The notes under the pieces were generated by a model. That model saw only the letters and a list, made by a program, of their open reading frames with translations. It was not told the DNA's origin and made no database searches. From assembly GCF_011007365.1 (NCBI RefSeq), contig NZ_WFKM01000002.1:62001-126000 (forward strand): a DNA stretch of 64,000 nt, read 5' to 3'. Within the stretch, counting starts at the first letter, position 1, and every line of letters starts with the position of its first letter. The translations under genes were made by a program, and so were the position numbers. Positions 1 through 9,062 of the stretch are shown in pieces. Origin of the DNA: Sphingobacterium sp. xlx-96. GTDB lineage: Bacteria > Bacteroidota > Bacteroidia > Sphingobacteriales > Sphingobacteriaceae.

Positions 1-1
1 A

Positions 2-523
2 ATCATCGGCATGGGAGGAGCCCTCGACTCTGCTCGATTTAAATATCAGTTAGCCTCTAAACTAAACGCTTCCGCTTCAGATCTCAATGCAATTGTCATC
101 GGCGGACACGGAGACTCTACCATGATACCTTTAATTAGTAAAGCAACTTGGAATAGTATTCCAGTCAGCGCATTTCTGTCCGATGAAGAGCAAGCAGATA
201 TCATTAAAAATACGATGGTAGGTGGAGCTACATTAACTGCTTTAATAGGTACTTCAGCTTGGTACGCTCCTGGAGCAGCCACCGCAGCAATGGTTAAGAG
301 CATAGTTCTAAATGAAAACAAACTTTTTACCGCATCCGTATATTTAGAAGGTGAAATGGGCCAAGAAGATATTAACATTGGTGTTCCAGTTATTATTAAT
401 AAAAAAGGTTGGGATAAAATTGTACCTCTGACACTCAATGATGCGGAACAAAAAGCGTTTAAAGCGAGCGTCGAAGCCGTCAGGAATATGAACGCTATAC
501 TTAAAGAGAGTAACGTTATATAG
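2..523 (+). CDS. mdh: Malate dehydrogenase, C-terminal part (cut by window start)
   Basis: NAD-dependent oxidation of malate to oxaloacetate in the TCA cycle, cytoplasmic. The frame is open from the first bases of the window, so the N-terminal half with the Rossmann fold lies upstream. What is visible is the lactate/malate dehydrogenase C-terminal domain: the GMGGALDSARF segment with the substrate-binding Arg and the GGHGDS motif carrying the catalytic His. Length and motif order fit the LDH-like malate dehydrogenases of Bacteroidota. A long inverted repeat follows the stop. Lactate dehydrogenase is the alternative; the substrate-specifying loop is not visible, but the family assignment is firm. 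Confidence 0.93.
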   Translation: MIGMGGALDSARFKYQLASKLNASASDLNAIVIGGHGDSTMIPLISKATWNSIPVSAFLSDEEQADIIKNTMVGGATLTALIGTSAWYAPGAATAAMVKSIVLNENKLFTASVYLEGEMGQEDINIGVPVIINKKGWDKIVPLTLNDAEQKAFKASVEAVRNMNAILKESNVI

Positions 524-567
524 TAATATTTCCATTACAAAAAATCTAAATGGATAAAGGAACCACA

Positions 568-617
568 AAATTCGCTTTTATATTACGACGCATTATCTCG
601 GGTGTAAAGGCGAATTT
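568..617. terminator. 13-bp inverted repeat after mdh, possible terminator
   Basis: AAATTCGCTTTTA at 568-580 pairs with TAAAGGCGAATTT at 605-617 (one G-T wobble), with a 24-nt loop. It lies 45 nt past the mdh stop and about 65 nt before the likely start of the next gene. There is no clear U-tract, so it could equally be an mRNA-stabilising or leader structure. Confidence 0.4.
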
Positions 618-681
618 ATGTAGGTTTGACTTTTAAATTATAGCGGTGGCAACATTTAATGCCGCTGGAACAAAAACTTAT

Positions 682-1143
682 ATGCATATAATTCCTTTGC
701 AGATCCTTACGTTGGAACAGCAGGGCTATCACATATTAGTGGAGGTCAAACTTTTTGACACAGTCCATAAGATGGTCGTTGACACAGGCGCGAGTAAAAC
801 AGTCCTAGACAAAAGTATGTTGATCCAAGCGGGCATGACAGAAACTGCGCTTATCACATCCAATATACTTTCGACAGGTCTAGGTACCAACGCAATGGAA
901 AGTCATACTTTCAAATTAGATAATTTTAGTATTGCCGATTGGTCCTGTAAATCAATTGAGGTAGCTGTATTAGATTTATCAACGATTAATTATGCTTACA
1001 CCCAAATGGGTATACCTCCTATTATCGGCGTATTGGGAGGAGATATTCTAGTACAATTTGGCGGAATCATCGATTACAAAAAAAGAACGCTTAGGCTAAA
1101 TAAAAACAGACGCAAACAAAACGAACAAATGGCCGTGCTATAA
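682..1143 (+). CDS. Retropepsin-like aspartic protease, small single-domain protein
   Basis: A protein of about 154 residues with one retropepsin-type catalytic motif, DTGAS, inside a hydrophobic-beta context (VVDTGASKTVLD), and a downstream IIGVLGGDIL segment that matches the flap-distal hydrophobic-hydrophobic-Gly element of the family. Retropepsin-like enzymes act as homodimers, each chain giving one Asp, and the short length fits. A GTG 36 nt upstream could extend the frame, but the ATG at 682 gives the usual family N-terminus and is preferred. No signal peptide is seen, so a cytoplasmic location is inferred. The substrate is unknown. Confidence 0.75.
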   Translation: MHIIPLQILTLEQQGYHILVEVKLFDTVHKMVVDTGASKTVLDKSMLIQAGMTETALITSNILSTGLGTNAMESHTFKLDNFSIADWSCKSIEVAVLDLSTINYAYTQMGIPPIIGVLGGDILVQFGGIIDYKKRTLRLNKNRRKQNEQMAVL

Positions 1144-1169
1144 CATCAGAGAAAATAATCTAAAAATAA

Positions 1170-1586
1170 CTAACGGATCGAGATTCGTTTCACGACGGTT
1201 TCGGTGCCAGATCCGACACGTACAAAATAAAACCCAGGGGATACCTTACCTTCGGTTTCAAAAGAAAGATTTTGATTACCCGCATCAAGCGTAGAGTTTG
1301 AAAGATTCATTACCTCATTACCCAAAGCATCCATCAACTTAATAGCAACATTACTTTGCTTGGTCAATTTGAATGAAACACTTATCTGCTCTGCAACCGG
1401 ATTGTACATCACTTTTACATTTGTCACTACTTTCTCTGCCACGTCATCTTTAGCTGCTGAGACAGATACCCCGCTCAACTCATATCCAACGCTACCGCCA
1501 GTATTAGCATGGGCAGCATGTACACATGCTAGTATAAAACAGCTGGTGCACATTATTTTCGCGTATTTAAGGATATTTACTTTCAT
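1170..1586 (-). CDS. Small secreted protein with T9SS type A sorting domain
   Basis: About 138 residues. The N-terminus (MKVNILKYAKIM followed by a hydrophobic stretch ending in AHA) is a Sec signal peptide. The last 80 residues form a Por-secretion type A sorting domain: YNPV near its start, a beta-rich core with LMDALGNEV, and the terminal GFYFVRV...VKRISI pattern. Such domains route cargo through the type IX secretion system for cleavage and surface attachment or release. Only about 35 residues lie between signal and sorting domain, so there is almost no cargo; it may be a small surface or adhesin-like protein or a remnant. The ATG at 1586 was chosen over an upstream in-frame start because it gives a standard signal peptide. 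Confidence 0.75.
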   Translation of the reverse strand: MKVNILKYAKIMCTSCFILACVHAAHANTGGSVGYELSGVSVSAAKDDVAEKVVTNVKVMYNPVAEQISVSFKLTKQSNVAIKLMDALGNEVMNLSNSTLDAGNQNLSFETEGKVSPGFYFVRVGSGTETVVKRISIR

Positions 1587-1658
1587 TGTTAATTTAGACA
1601 ACACACAATTGGAAATGGTTTAATCAAATCTAATCAATACCAATCAAACTTCCTAATA

Positions 1659-1666
1659 CAAAGTTA
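1659..1666 (-). promoter_or_regulatory. -7 element TAACTTTG for the T9SS-domain gene
   Basis: An exact match to the Bacteroidota TAnnTTTG consensus on the minus strand, about 70 nt upstream of the start at 1586. No convincing -33 TTTG is seen. Confidence 0.4.
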
Positions 1667-1796
1667 GTTTTTTAAAAGGCTAAATGTGCATGATAATATA
1701 TATATATTCTGCTTTTAACAATTTTTAACAAGAAAATTCGTTACGTCAAGATTTTGCTCTATCTTGGCTCCATATTTAATAGTAACACAGTAAATA

Positions 1797-3746
1797 ATGA
1801 CTATGGGCTCAGACCATAAACACACATTGAATCGCCTCAGTATGGGCGGCTTACTCATCTCCTTAGGAATCATATTTGGAGATATTGGAACTTCTCCACT
1901 TTATGTTTTCAAAGCAATTTTTAACCAAGGCACCATCGACAAAGACCTCGTTTTAGGGAGTATTTCATGTGTGTTTTGGACCTTGACCCTGCAAACGACC
2001 ATAAAGTACGTTCTGATTACCCTAAATGCCGACAATAAAGGAGAAGGGGGCATACTTTCCCTGTATTCGCTGGTGCGCAGAAAAGCCAAATGGCTTATTA
2101 TACCAGCCATCATCGGTGCCTCCACCCTACTAGCAGATGGTATGATTACCCCCGCTATTACGATTTCCTCCGCTATCGAAGGATTGGCTATACATAATCC
2201 ATCCTTTCCTACGGTACCTGTTGTCGTAATTATTATATCCTTGTTATTTCTTATCCAACGTTTTGGCACCTCTATCGTAGGCCGAGTTTTTGGTCCTTTA
2301 ATGCTCGTGTGGTTTACAACCATCGGATTATTAGGATTCTCTTACATACATTATGCACCCGAAGTAATCAAGGCAATAAATCCTTATTACGCTATCGAAA
2401 CCATAATCAACTACCCCAATGCTTTATTTATTATAGGTGCTATTTTCCTTTGTACTACGGGGGCAGAAGCGCTCTACTCCGATATGGGACATTGTGGCAA
2501 GTCCAATATACGCATTAGTTGGATTTATGTTAAGCTGACACTAATCTTAAATTATTTTGGTCAAGGAGCCTGGTTAATTATGCATGAAGGGACTTCTATT
2601 GGTGAACACAACCCCTTTTATGCAATAATGCCGGATTGGTTTTTGATCTACGGTATAACCATCGCTACCGTTGCTGCCATAATCGCCAGTCAGGCTATGA
2701 TATCTGGATCATATACATTAATTTCAGAAGCCGTACGCTTAAATATATGGCCAAAAGTGGCCATTAGATACCCCAGCCACCAAAAAGGGCAATTGTATGT
2801 TCCATCTATCAACTTAATCCTATTTATTGGTTGTATGCTGGTTATCGCTATATTCCAAAAATCTAGTAACATGGAGGCAGCTTATGGTCTATCAATTAAT
2901 TTAACTTTTCTATCTACGACCATCCTCGTTATTTATTTTATGGCACGTAAACGCATCAATAAAATATGGATCATTCTTTTTGCGGTAGTCTATTTTACCG
3001 TAGAACTAGGGTTTTTAGCAGGTAATGGGGTAAAAATAGCACATGGAGGTTGGCTTACGCTGATCTTAGCATCTAGCATATTTACCGTCATGTTTGCTTG
3101 GTATGGTGCACGTAAAATCAAGAATAAATACGTTCGTTTTGACGATATAAAGAAATATTACCCTATTATCTCAGAGTTAAGTGAAGACACTTCAGTTCCG
3201 ACATTTGCCTCACAGCTTGTATATCTTACCAGCGCTAATAACACCGAAGAAATAGAGACAAAAATTATATATTCCATTATCAATAAAAAGCCCAAGCGGG
3301 CCGATGTCTATTGGCTAGTACACGTTGATGTAATGGATACCCCACATTCACGTGATTACACCGTCCATCAACTTATTCCGGGAAAATTAATCCGGGTAGA
3401 CTTTAAGTTAGGATTCAGAGAGGAACAGAAAATCAGTTTACTTTTACGAAAAGTGATCGAAGACATGGTGAATAAAGGTGAAATAGATATTACCAGTCAA
3501 TATAACACATTAAAGAAACACAAAATCCCAGGAGATTTCAACTTTGTCGTTTTAGAGAAAGTCTTTACGAAGACATCCGACCTCAGTTGGGGTGACCGCA
3601 TCATTATGGAAATCTACAAAATACTTAAACATTTCAGTTTAAGTGAAGAAAAAGGCTTTGGGCTTGACAGTAGTTTTGTGACGTTGGAGCGTGTCCCACT
3701 AAACATTCCGAATACCGAAAACATTAAGTTAAGAAGATTGAAATAA
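1797..3746 (+). CDS. kup: Kup-family potassium transporter
   Basis: Low-affinity, proton-coupled potassium uptake at the inner membrane. 649 residues, normal for Kup. The N-terminus carries the family signature GIIFGDIGTSPLYVFKA, followed by about 12 membrane segments through residue 440 and a cytoplasmic C-terminal domain of about 200 residues. The charged pore region AGTSIGEHNPF-like sequence and the TTGAEALYSDMGHCGK segment are family hallmarks. It stands alone on the plus strand, with a divergent T9SS cargo gene upstream and a convergent amino-acid permease downstream. The last codons run directly into a 9-bp-period repeat array that separates it from the next gene. Confidence 0.96.
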   Translation: MTMGSDHKHTLNRLSMGGLLISLGIIFGDIGTSPLYVFKAIFNQGTIDKDLVLGSISCVFWTLTLQTTIKYVLITLNADNKGEGGILSLYSLVRRKAKWLIIPAIIGASTLLADGMITPAITISSAIEGLAIHNPSFPTVPVVVIIISLLFLIQRFGTSIVGRVFGPLMLVWFTTIGLLGFSYIHYAPEVIKAINPYYAIETIINYPNALFIIGAIFLCTTGAEALYSDMGHCGKSNIRISWIYVKLTLILNYFGQGAWLIMHEGTSIGEHNPFYAIMPDWFLIYGITIATVAAIIASQAMISGSYTLISEAVRLNIWPKVAIRYPSHQKGQLYVPSINLILFIGCMLVIAIFQKSSNMEAAYGLSINLTFLSTTILVIYFMARKRINKIWIILFAVVYFTVELGFLAGNGVKIAHGGWLTLILASSIFTVMFAWYGARKIKNKYVRFDDIKKYYPIISELSEDTSVPTFASQLVYLTSANNTEEIETKIIYSIINKKPKRADVYWLVHVDVMDTPHSRDYTVHQLIPGKLIRVDFKLGFREEQKISLLLRKVIEDMVNKGEIDITSQYNTLKKHKIPGDFNFVVLEKVFTKTSDLSWGDRIIMEIYKILKHFSLSEEKGFGLDSSFVTLERVPLNIPNTENIKLRRLK

Positions 3747-3747
3747 G

Positions 3748-3838
3748 ATTAAAGAAGGTTTATAAGGTTAAGAAGGTTTATAAAGTTACGAACCCTATCA
3801 ACCTTATAAACCCTATCAAAACCTTATCAACCTTACCC
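3748..3838. repeat. Degenerate tandem array, 9-bp period, two opposed halves
   Basis: The spacer between the convergent kup and permease genes divides into about ten 9-bp words that nearly all end in AA. The first half uses GGTTTATAA-like words and the second half CCTTATAAA and CCCTATCAA-like words, so the halves are roughly reverse complements and can fold on each other. One word is 11 bp. It may serve as the shared transcription terminator. Confidence 0.75.
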
Positions 3839-3839
3839 A

Positions 3840-5540
3840 CTAACCAATCACCTCTTTAGCATCTTTATTCAGCTTCGAGTGCTTATACCCATAAATAAAA
3901 TAGATAAGCAGCCCTATTCCCAGCCAAATTATAAATATAATCCAGTTGCTAGCTCCCAATTCGCTCATTAGATACAAATTAACAAGTATCCCTATAACTG
4001 GAAGTAACGAGAAATTATATTTAAAACTGTATATGCTTAAAATAAACCAAGTACCCCAGAATACCACAACGAGCGACTTGTGTATGATCACATCCTTTGT
4101 ACCTAAGGTCTGCCATTCCTTCAAACTGTCTTGACCATAAATATACATTAGGACCATAGCCGAGATAAAGCCTAGCCCCACCAGATACTTACCATTAACG
4201 TAGGGAACCCTAAATTTAGCTTTCTTTGAAAGCCCTGATTTATCCATATAAAGCACACCACCACACACTAGGATAAATGCAAAAAAAGTACCGACAGAAG
4301 TAAGGTCAACAAAGAAGTCCATTTTGAAAAACAATGCTGGAACAGCAACTACAAAACCTGTTACTATGGTTGCAAAAGAAGGCGTCTTATATTTCGGATG
4401 GATAGTCGCAAATTTCTTCCAGAGCAAACCGTCTCTACTCATAGTCATCCATATACGAGGCTGAGCTAATTGAAACACAAGTAGTGCACTCGTAATCGCT
4501 ATAACAGAGGTTACTGAGATAATACCAGCCATATGATCAAATCCTACATACTGAAACACATAAGCCAACGGATCTTTCACATTTAGATCCGTATAGTTTA
4601 CCATTCCTGTTAAAACCAACGTGATAAGAACATACAATACCGCACATATTATCAAACAGTAAATCATTGCCTTAGGGAGATCACGCTGCGGGTTTTTACA
4701 TTCTTCTGCCGTAGTTGATATAGAGTCAAAACCGATAAAAGCAAAAAAGACCGCAGCAATACCACTCAACACGCCTCCCATTCCATTAGGCGCAAAAGGA
4801 GTCCAATTTTCTGGCTTTATAAAAAAAGCTCCACCCAAGATAACAGCTATTATGATTCCTATTTTAATCATAACCATGATATTACTGGCACGTTGCGATT
4901 CCTTTATTCCAATATATACCAAACACGTCACTAAAACGGTAATCAATCCGGCAGGCAAATCAAAGACAATTGGTAGACCACCAATTTTGGGCGCGGTATT
5001 GTACGCCTCAAGTGCTATTTTATCAATCCCAGTCAATTTATCGGCTCCTATCTCAAGCATCTTGGCATGGGCCTCAATAGCATATGCTGGAGCCATGGTC
5101 AACCATTTAGGGATAGAAAGCCCAAACCCTTCACACATTGACACAAAATACTGTGACCAGGAAATCGCAACCACCATATTAGAAACAGCATACTCCAAAA
5201 CCAATGCCCATCCTATTATCCAAGCAAACAACTCCCCAAAAGCGACGTAAGCGTAGGTATAAGCCGATCCAGACACCGGAACTGTACTGGCAAATTGAGC
5301 GTAGGACAAAGCTGTAAACACACATGCAAACGCAACAAAAACAAACAGAAGTGATACAGCTGGACCACCATTATAGGCAGCCAACCCAATGGTACTAAAT
5401 ATACCAGCACCTACTATAGCCGCGATTCCCAAAGACACCAAGTCTCGGACACCTAATATCTTTGCTAAGCCAGAACCGTGGTTCTGAGCATCGCTTAGTA
5501 TCTGGTCAACACTTTTCTTTCTGAAAAGTTGATTCTTCAT
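3840..5540 (-). CDS. APC-superfamily amino acid permease (CAT-like)
   Basis: Inner-membrane amino acid transporter of 566 residues with about 14 hydrophobic segments. The first helix contains the APC substrate-binding glycine motif (VGAGIFSTIG), and the GFDSISTTAEECKNPQRDLP segment after helix 7 is diagnostic of the cationic amino acid transporter-type branch. Length, 14 segments and these motifs fit the large CAT-like permeases common in Bacteroidota; the exact substrate cannot be read from sequence. It is transcribed alone, convergent with kup, with the acyl-carrier phosphodiesterase-like gene upstream on the same strand after an 8-bp-period repeat spacer. Confidence 0.9.
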   Translation of the reverse strand: MKNQLFRKKSVDQILSDAQNHGSGLAKILGVRDLVSLGIAAIVGAGIFSTIGLAAYNGGPAVSLLFVFVAFACVFTALSYAQFASTVPVSGSAYTYAYVAFGELFAWIIGWALVLEYAVSNMVVAISWSQYFVSMCEGFGLSIPKWLTMAPAYAIEAHAKMLEIGADKLTGIDKIALEAYNTAPKIGGLPIVFDLPAGLITVLVTCLVYIGIKESQRASNIMVMIKIGIIIAVILGGAFFIKPENWTPFAPNGMGGVLSGIAAVFFAFIGFDSISTTAEECKNPQRDLPKAMIYCLIICAVLYVLITLVLTGMVNYTDLNVKDPLAYVFQYVGFDHMAGIISVTSVIAITSALLVFQLAQPRIWMTMSRDGLLWKKFATIHPKYKTPSFATIVTGFVVAVPALFFKMDFFVDLTSVGTFFAFILVCGGVLYMDKSGLSKKAKFRVPYVNGKYLVGLGFISAMVLMYIYGQDSLKEWQTLGTKDVIIHKSLVVVFWGTWFILSIYSFKYNFSLLPVIGILVNLYLMSELGASNWIIFIIWLGIGLLIYFIYGYKHSKLNKDAKEVIG

Positions 5541-5594
5541 ATTTATAAAGTTAGAATGTTAAGAAGTTATAAGGTTAAAAGATAAAAAAGTTCA
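5541..5594. repeat. Degenerate tandem array, 8-bp period
   Basis: The whole spacer between the permease start and the stop of the next upstream gene is made of 8-bp words of the form NGTTANAA (for example AGTTAGAA then TGTTAAGA). There are six to seven consecutive words with no interruption of phase from 5541 to 5588. Confidence 0.75.
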
Positions 5595-6266
5595 TTAAAG
5601 CTTCTGTGTTATGTAATTGTAAATTTCCAAAAAACCAGACATATGTTCCTTTTGATAATCTTCCAATCTTTCTCCCAATTGTTGTATATGCGTATCACCC
5701 ACTTCAAATTTCCATATCCGTTTACATATACTAAAGAGTGCATGGGGTAGGTTTTCAACCTTAGCGTACTCAAAGATATATTTTGAAGCTATAAATTTAT
5801 CATAAAAAATAAAAAAACGGTCAATATCGACTTTTCCAAGCCCATATAGATAGATGGCTACAGCTTTTCGATCCACCTCCTCCAAATGTTCATACAGTCG
5901 TCCTACATTCAATAAATCATGAGCGATAAGTTCATGATCTAATAATAATTCCAAAGCAATATGAGCTAGAAAAGAGGCTCTAATCGGCAGATCAAGAATA
6001 TCCTGTTCAATCACGATCCGTAATTGATGGGTATGTTTATAGAAAAAATCAGAATTGTGAAATAAACGATCTACCTCCACATGCCTTTCCCAACCCGCAG
6101 TAATCGATTTCGACTTGGGTGTTGATGACAACGCCGGCTCATATTTATGGAGTTGAAACGAATACCCTTTGTCTACATTTTTTAATAGATCAGGCAAAAG
6201 CCCTCCCAAAACTTGCTCAGGATCTACAGCATAGCGTTCAAAATAATAATGCGACAAAAAGTTCAC
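5595..6266 (-). CDS. AcpH-like (ACP phosphodiesterase family) protein
   Basis: 223 residues beginning NFLSHYYFERYAVDPEQV and continuing GGLLPDLLKN, which resembles the N-terminal helix and DxxK-type metal region of the acyl carrier protein phosphodiesterase (DUF479/AcpH) family, an HD-fold-like all-alpha protein. Conserved His pairs (SHY; HIALELLLDHEL) could bind metal. AcpH removes 4'-phosphopantetheine from ACP in enterobacteria; for the Bacteroidota branch this activity is only inferred. The start codon is GTG at 6266; no better ATG is available. It diverges from tyrS. Confidence 0.6.
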   Translation of the reverse strand: MNFLSHYYFERYAVDPEQVLGGLLPDLLKNVDKGYSFQLHKYEPALSSTPKSKSITAGWERHVEVDRLFHNSDFFYKHTHQLRIVIEQDILDLPIRASFLAHIALELLLDHELIAHDLLNVGRLYEHLEEVDRKAVAIYLYGLGKVDIDRFFIFYDKFIASKYIFEYAKVENLPHALFSICKRIWKFEVGDTHIQQLGERLEDYQKEHMSGFLEIYNYITQKL

Positions 6267-6311
6267 AACAGGAGTATATTTTAAATTATCGTAATATACA
6301 TCTTAATATCT

Positions 6312-6319
6312 TATCTTTG
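6312..6319 (+). promoter_or_regulatory. -7 element TATCTTTG upstream of tyrS
   Basis: An exact TAnnTTTG match about 100 nt before the tyrS start. It would give tyrS a leader of roughly 95 nt. No -33 TTTG at the expected distance. Confidence 0.4.
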
Positions 6320-6421
6320 CAATCTTAATAAAAATTATACATATATGAAATGTTCATGTTTAGCGAAGCAAAAACACGCATGAGTATTCCATATGACAGA
6401 TAAAAAACAATTTATACGCAT

Positions 6422-7705
6422 ATGAATTTTGTAGAAGAATTACGTTGGAGAGGCATGCTTCAAGATATCATGCCCGGAACCGAAGAGTTGCTTAATAAAG
6501 AAAAAGTAGCTGGATATATCGGTTTTGACCCAACCGGCGATTCTTTACATGTTGGTCATTTGACCCAAATCATGACCTTAATCCATTTTCAAAATGCCGG
6601 ACACAAACCTGTAGCCCTTGTTGGTGGTGCTACCGGAATGATTGGAGATCCTTCATTCAAGTCGGCGGAAAGAAATCTTCTGGACGAGACTACACTCAAT
6701 CACAATGTAGCTTGTTTAAAAAATCAGTTAGCTAAGTTTTTAAATTTTGGTGACGGTGAAAACGACGCCAAAATGGTAAATAACTACGACTGGTTTAAAG
6801 ATTTCAAGTTTTTGGATTTTATTCGTGATGTGGGTAAGTTGATTACAGTCAACTACATGATGTCCAAAGATTCGGTAAAGAAACGCTTAGAAGGTGACAA
6901 TGGTTTATCATTCACCGAGTTTACTTATCAACTAATTCAAGGTTATGATTTTTATTATCTATGGAAGTATCATAACTGTAAAGTCCAAATGGGTGGATCG
7001 GATCAGTGGGGTAACATCGTTACCGGTTCCGAAATGATACGACGTCAAGATCAAGGTACTGCATTTGCTGTTACTACTCAGTTAATCAAAAAATCTGATG
7101 GGCAGAAATTTGGCAAGACGGAATCTGGCGCTGTATGGTTAGACCCAAAAAAGACATCTCCGTTCAAATATTACCAATTTTGGTTGAATGCGACAGACGA
7201 TGATGCTAAGAACTGGATTAAAATCTTCACTTTAAAAAGTAAAGACGAATTGGATTCCATTATTTCCGAGCATGATACATCTCCGCACTTACGTGTTGTA
7301 CAGAAAGCTCTAGCCAAAGATATTACTATCCGTACACATTCTTTAGAGGCGTATGAAATGGCGATCAAAACTTCGGAATTCCTATTCGGAAATGGTTCAT
7401 TAGAATTCTTAACAAGTTTAGATCACGAAGCCGTACTAGATGCATTCGATGGTGTACCTCAATTTACAATTGACAAAAATGAGCTGATCGAAGGTATCAA
7501 TATTTTAGATTTATTAGCTCTCAAGTCTCAGGTATTCTCCTCAAAAGGAGAAGCTAAAAAAATGCTTACCGGAGGCGGTGTTTCTTTAAACAAAGAAAAG
7601 CTAAACAATGTGGAACAAACAATAGACGCCACGAATCTGATCAACGAAAAGTATCTTGTAGTACAAAAAGGAAAAAAGAACTACTTTTTGATAATAGCGG
7701 AATAA
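6422..7705 (+). CDS. tyrS: Tyrosyl-tRNA synthetase
   Basis: Charges tRNA-Tyr with tyrosine in the cytoplasm. 427 residues, the usual length for the TyrS type with a C-terminal S4 domain. The class I HIGH motif appears as HVGH (residues 43-46) after [12 protein letters not shown], the KMSKS loop appears as KFGKT (about 229-233), and GSDQWGNI is the tyrosine-pocket segment. The last 70 residues, containing [19 protein letters not shown], form the S4 RNA-binding domain. The gene stands alone, with its own strong terminator downstream. Confidence 0.98.
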   Translation: MNFVEELRWRGMLQDIMPGTEELLNKEKVAGYIGFDPTGDSLHVGHLTQIMTLIHFQNAGHKPVALVGGATGMIGDPSFKSAERNLLDETTLNHNVACLKNQLAKFLNFGDGENDAKMVNNYDWFKDFKFLDFIRDVGKLITVNYMMSKDSVKKRLEGDNGLSFTEFTYQLIQGYDFYYLWKYHNCKVQMGGSDQWGNIVTGSEMIRRQDQGTAFAVTTQLIKKSDGQKFGKTESGAVWLDPKKTSPFKYYQFWLNATDDDAKNWIKIFTLKSKDELDSIISEHDTSPHLRVVQKALAKDITIRTHSLEAYEMAIKTSEFLFGNGSLEFLTSLDHEAVLDAFDGVPQFTIDKNELIEGINILDLLALKSQVFSSKGEAKKMLTGGGVSLNKEKLNNVEQTIDATNLINEKYLVVQKGKKNYFLIIAE

Positions 7706-7723
7706 TCGAAGAATTAAATAAAA

Positions 7724-7766
7724 AACAGCAGCCACTTCCGAAAATAAGTGGCTGCTGTTTTTTATT
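7724..7766 (+). terminator. Strong intrinsic terminator of tyrS
   Basis: A 14-bp perfect stem (AACAGCAGCCACTT at 7724-7737 with its complement at 7746-7759), an 8-nt loop and a T-rich tail. Confidence 0.93.
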
Positions 7767-7779
7767 TCAATAACCCTTG

Positions 7780-7819
7780 TAAGGTTATAACCTTATAACT
7801 TTCCAACATCTTATTCCTA
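7780..7819. repeat. Degenerate tandem array, 8-bp period
   Basis: Five consecutive 8-bp words, starting TAAGGTTA then TAACCTTA, fill the spacer after the tyrS terminator and run into the promoter motif TACCTTTG of the next gene. Confidence 0.65.
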
Positions 7820-7825
7820 CCTTTG
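7818..7825 (+). promoter_or_regulatory. -7 element TACCTTTG abutting the aminotransferase start
   Basis: An exact TAnnTTTG match ending 4 nt before the ATG at 7830. If used, the transcript would start at or inside the start codon, so it would be leaderless, or the motif is fortuitous. Confidence 0.35.
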
Positions 7826-7829
7826 TGCC

Positions 7830-9017
7830 ATGATTAGTAATAGAGAGTTATTCTTACAAAACACCGCTCAAACTTCAAACAGCCCGCGTCTTATTGAAAT
7901 CGAACGAGCTCAGGGTTCGTATTTGTACAGTCCAGAAGGACAAAAATATTTAGATCTTGTATCGGGGTTTAACGTTAGTAATATTGGTCACCGACATCCT
8001 AAGGTTGTTGACGCTATTAAATCTCAACTGGACAAATATATGCATGTCACTGTTTACGGTGAATTCGTGCAAGCACCACAAGTAAAATTCGCTACCAAAT
8101 TATTAGAACAACTTCCTTCCTTCTTTCAATCGGTTTATTTGACAAACTCAGGAGCAGAATCCGTAGAAGGAGCTATGAAAATAGCAAAGAAATACACCGG
8201 ACGAAGGCAGATTATAGCAGCTAAGAAAGCGTACCATGGAAGTACACAAGGAGCGCTTAGCCTCATTGGTAATCCCGCCTATCAAGAAGCTTATGCGCCT
8301 TTATTGCCCGAAATTGAGTTTATCACATTCAACGACAGCAAGGATATATCACGTATCACAACGGCCACGGCAGCTGTTATTGTAGAAGCCATCCAAGGTG
8401 AGGCTGGGGTACGCGTCCCCGACATGACCTATATAAAGGCCTTACGTCAAAGATGCACAGAGACGGGGACACTTCTAGTTTTTGATGAAATCCAAACTGG
8501 ATTTGGACGAACAGGAGCGATGTTTGCCTTTCAACATTTTGATATTATCCCTGATATCCTGATGCTTGCAAAGGGAATCGGCGGAGGGATGCCTTTGGGT
8601 GCTTTCGTTTCTTCAAAAGAGATAATGGATGTAATCAAAGACAACCCTATGCTTGGTCACATTACGACGTTTGGAGGACACCCAGTCAGTTGTGCTGCAG
8701 CCGTAGCATCACTTGAGGTTATCCTAGAGGAAAAGCTTATCGAGGGAGTTGCTACTAAAGCCGCCTTGTTTAGAAAAGAACTAACCCACCCCAAAGTAAA
8801 AGAGATTCGGGGCTTAGGACTCATGATGTGTCTTCAATTAGAAAACTTTGATCAAGTCTATAATATCAGTAAATACTGTGCCGAGCACGGTGTCATGATC
8901 GATTGGTACTTACACTGCGAAACAGCATTACGCATCGCCCCTCCATTGACAATTTCGAACGATGAGATTATAGAAGCTTGTAAAATCATTCGAGAAGCGA
9001 TTGATAAATTTTGTTAG
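7830..9017 (+). CDS. Class III PLP-dependent aminotransferase (acetylornithine/ornithine type)
   Basis: 395 residues of the class III (subgroup II) aminotransferase family. Seen: the TNSGAESVEGAMK phosphate-binding segment, the Asp of LVFDEIQTGFGRTG that pairs with the pyridine nitrogen, and the PLP Lys at about residue 248 in LAKGIGGGMPLGAF. Homologues include acetylornithine, ornithine, 4-aminobutyrate and succinylornithine aminotransferases; the exact amino donor cannot be read here. The neighbouring genes give no arginine-biosynthesis context (argH lies 7 kb away on the other strand). An SGNH hydrolase follows 45 nt downstream and may be cotranscribed. Confidence 0.9.
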   Translation: MISNRELFLQNTAQTSNSPRLIEIERAQGSYLYSPEGQKYLDLVSGFNVSNIGHRHPKVVDAIKSQLDKYMHVTVYGEFVQAPQVKFATKLLEQLPSFFQSVYLTNSGAESVEGAMKIAKKYTGRRQIIAAKKAYHGSTQGALSLIGNPAYQEAYAPLLPEIEFITFNDSKDISRITTATAAVIVEAIQGEAGVRVPDMTYIKALRQRCTETGTLLVFDEIQTGFGRTGAMFAFQHFDIIPDILMLAKGIGGGMPLGAFVSSKEIMDVIKDNPMLGHITTFGGHPVSCAAAVASLEVILEEKLIEGVATKAALFRKELTHPKVKEIRGLGLMMCLQLENFDQVYNISKYCAEHGVMIDWYLHCETALRIAPPLTISNDEIIEACKIIREAIDKFC

Positions 9018-9037
9018 TTATTCGTTATTCCTTAATT
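9017..9037. repeat. Short tandem repeat, 7-bp period (weak)
   Basis: GTTATTC occurs twice in a row, followed by CTTAATT. It overlaps the end of the aminotransferase stop region. Only three words, so it is listed as a weak member of the spacer-array class. Confidence 0.35.
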
Positions 9038-9062
9038 TCAGGTCCATTTAAACCTTTAATTC

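Noticed and set aside
1621..1650. 10-bp-period array between the T9SS gene and kup
   Set aside because: Only three words (TAATCAAATC type), too few to separate from chance in AT-rich DNA.
3748..3838. CRISPR array
   Set aside because: Words are 9 bp, degenerate and have no spacers; no cas genes occur in the window.
6320..6421. T-box or other riboswitch in the tyrS leader
   Set aside because: No T-box sequence or specifier-loop pattern is seen, and T-boxes are not known from this phylum. A 12-codon frame starting at 6345 lies there, but nothing supports its use.
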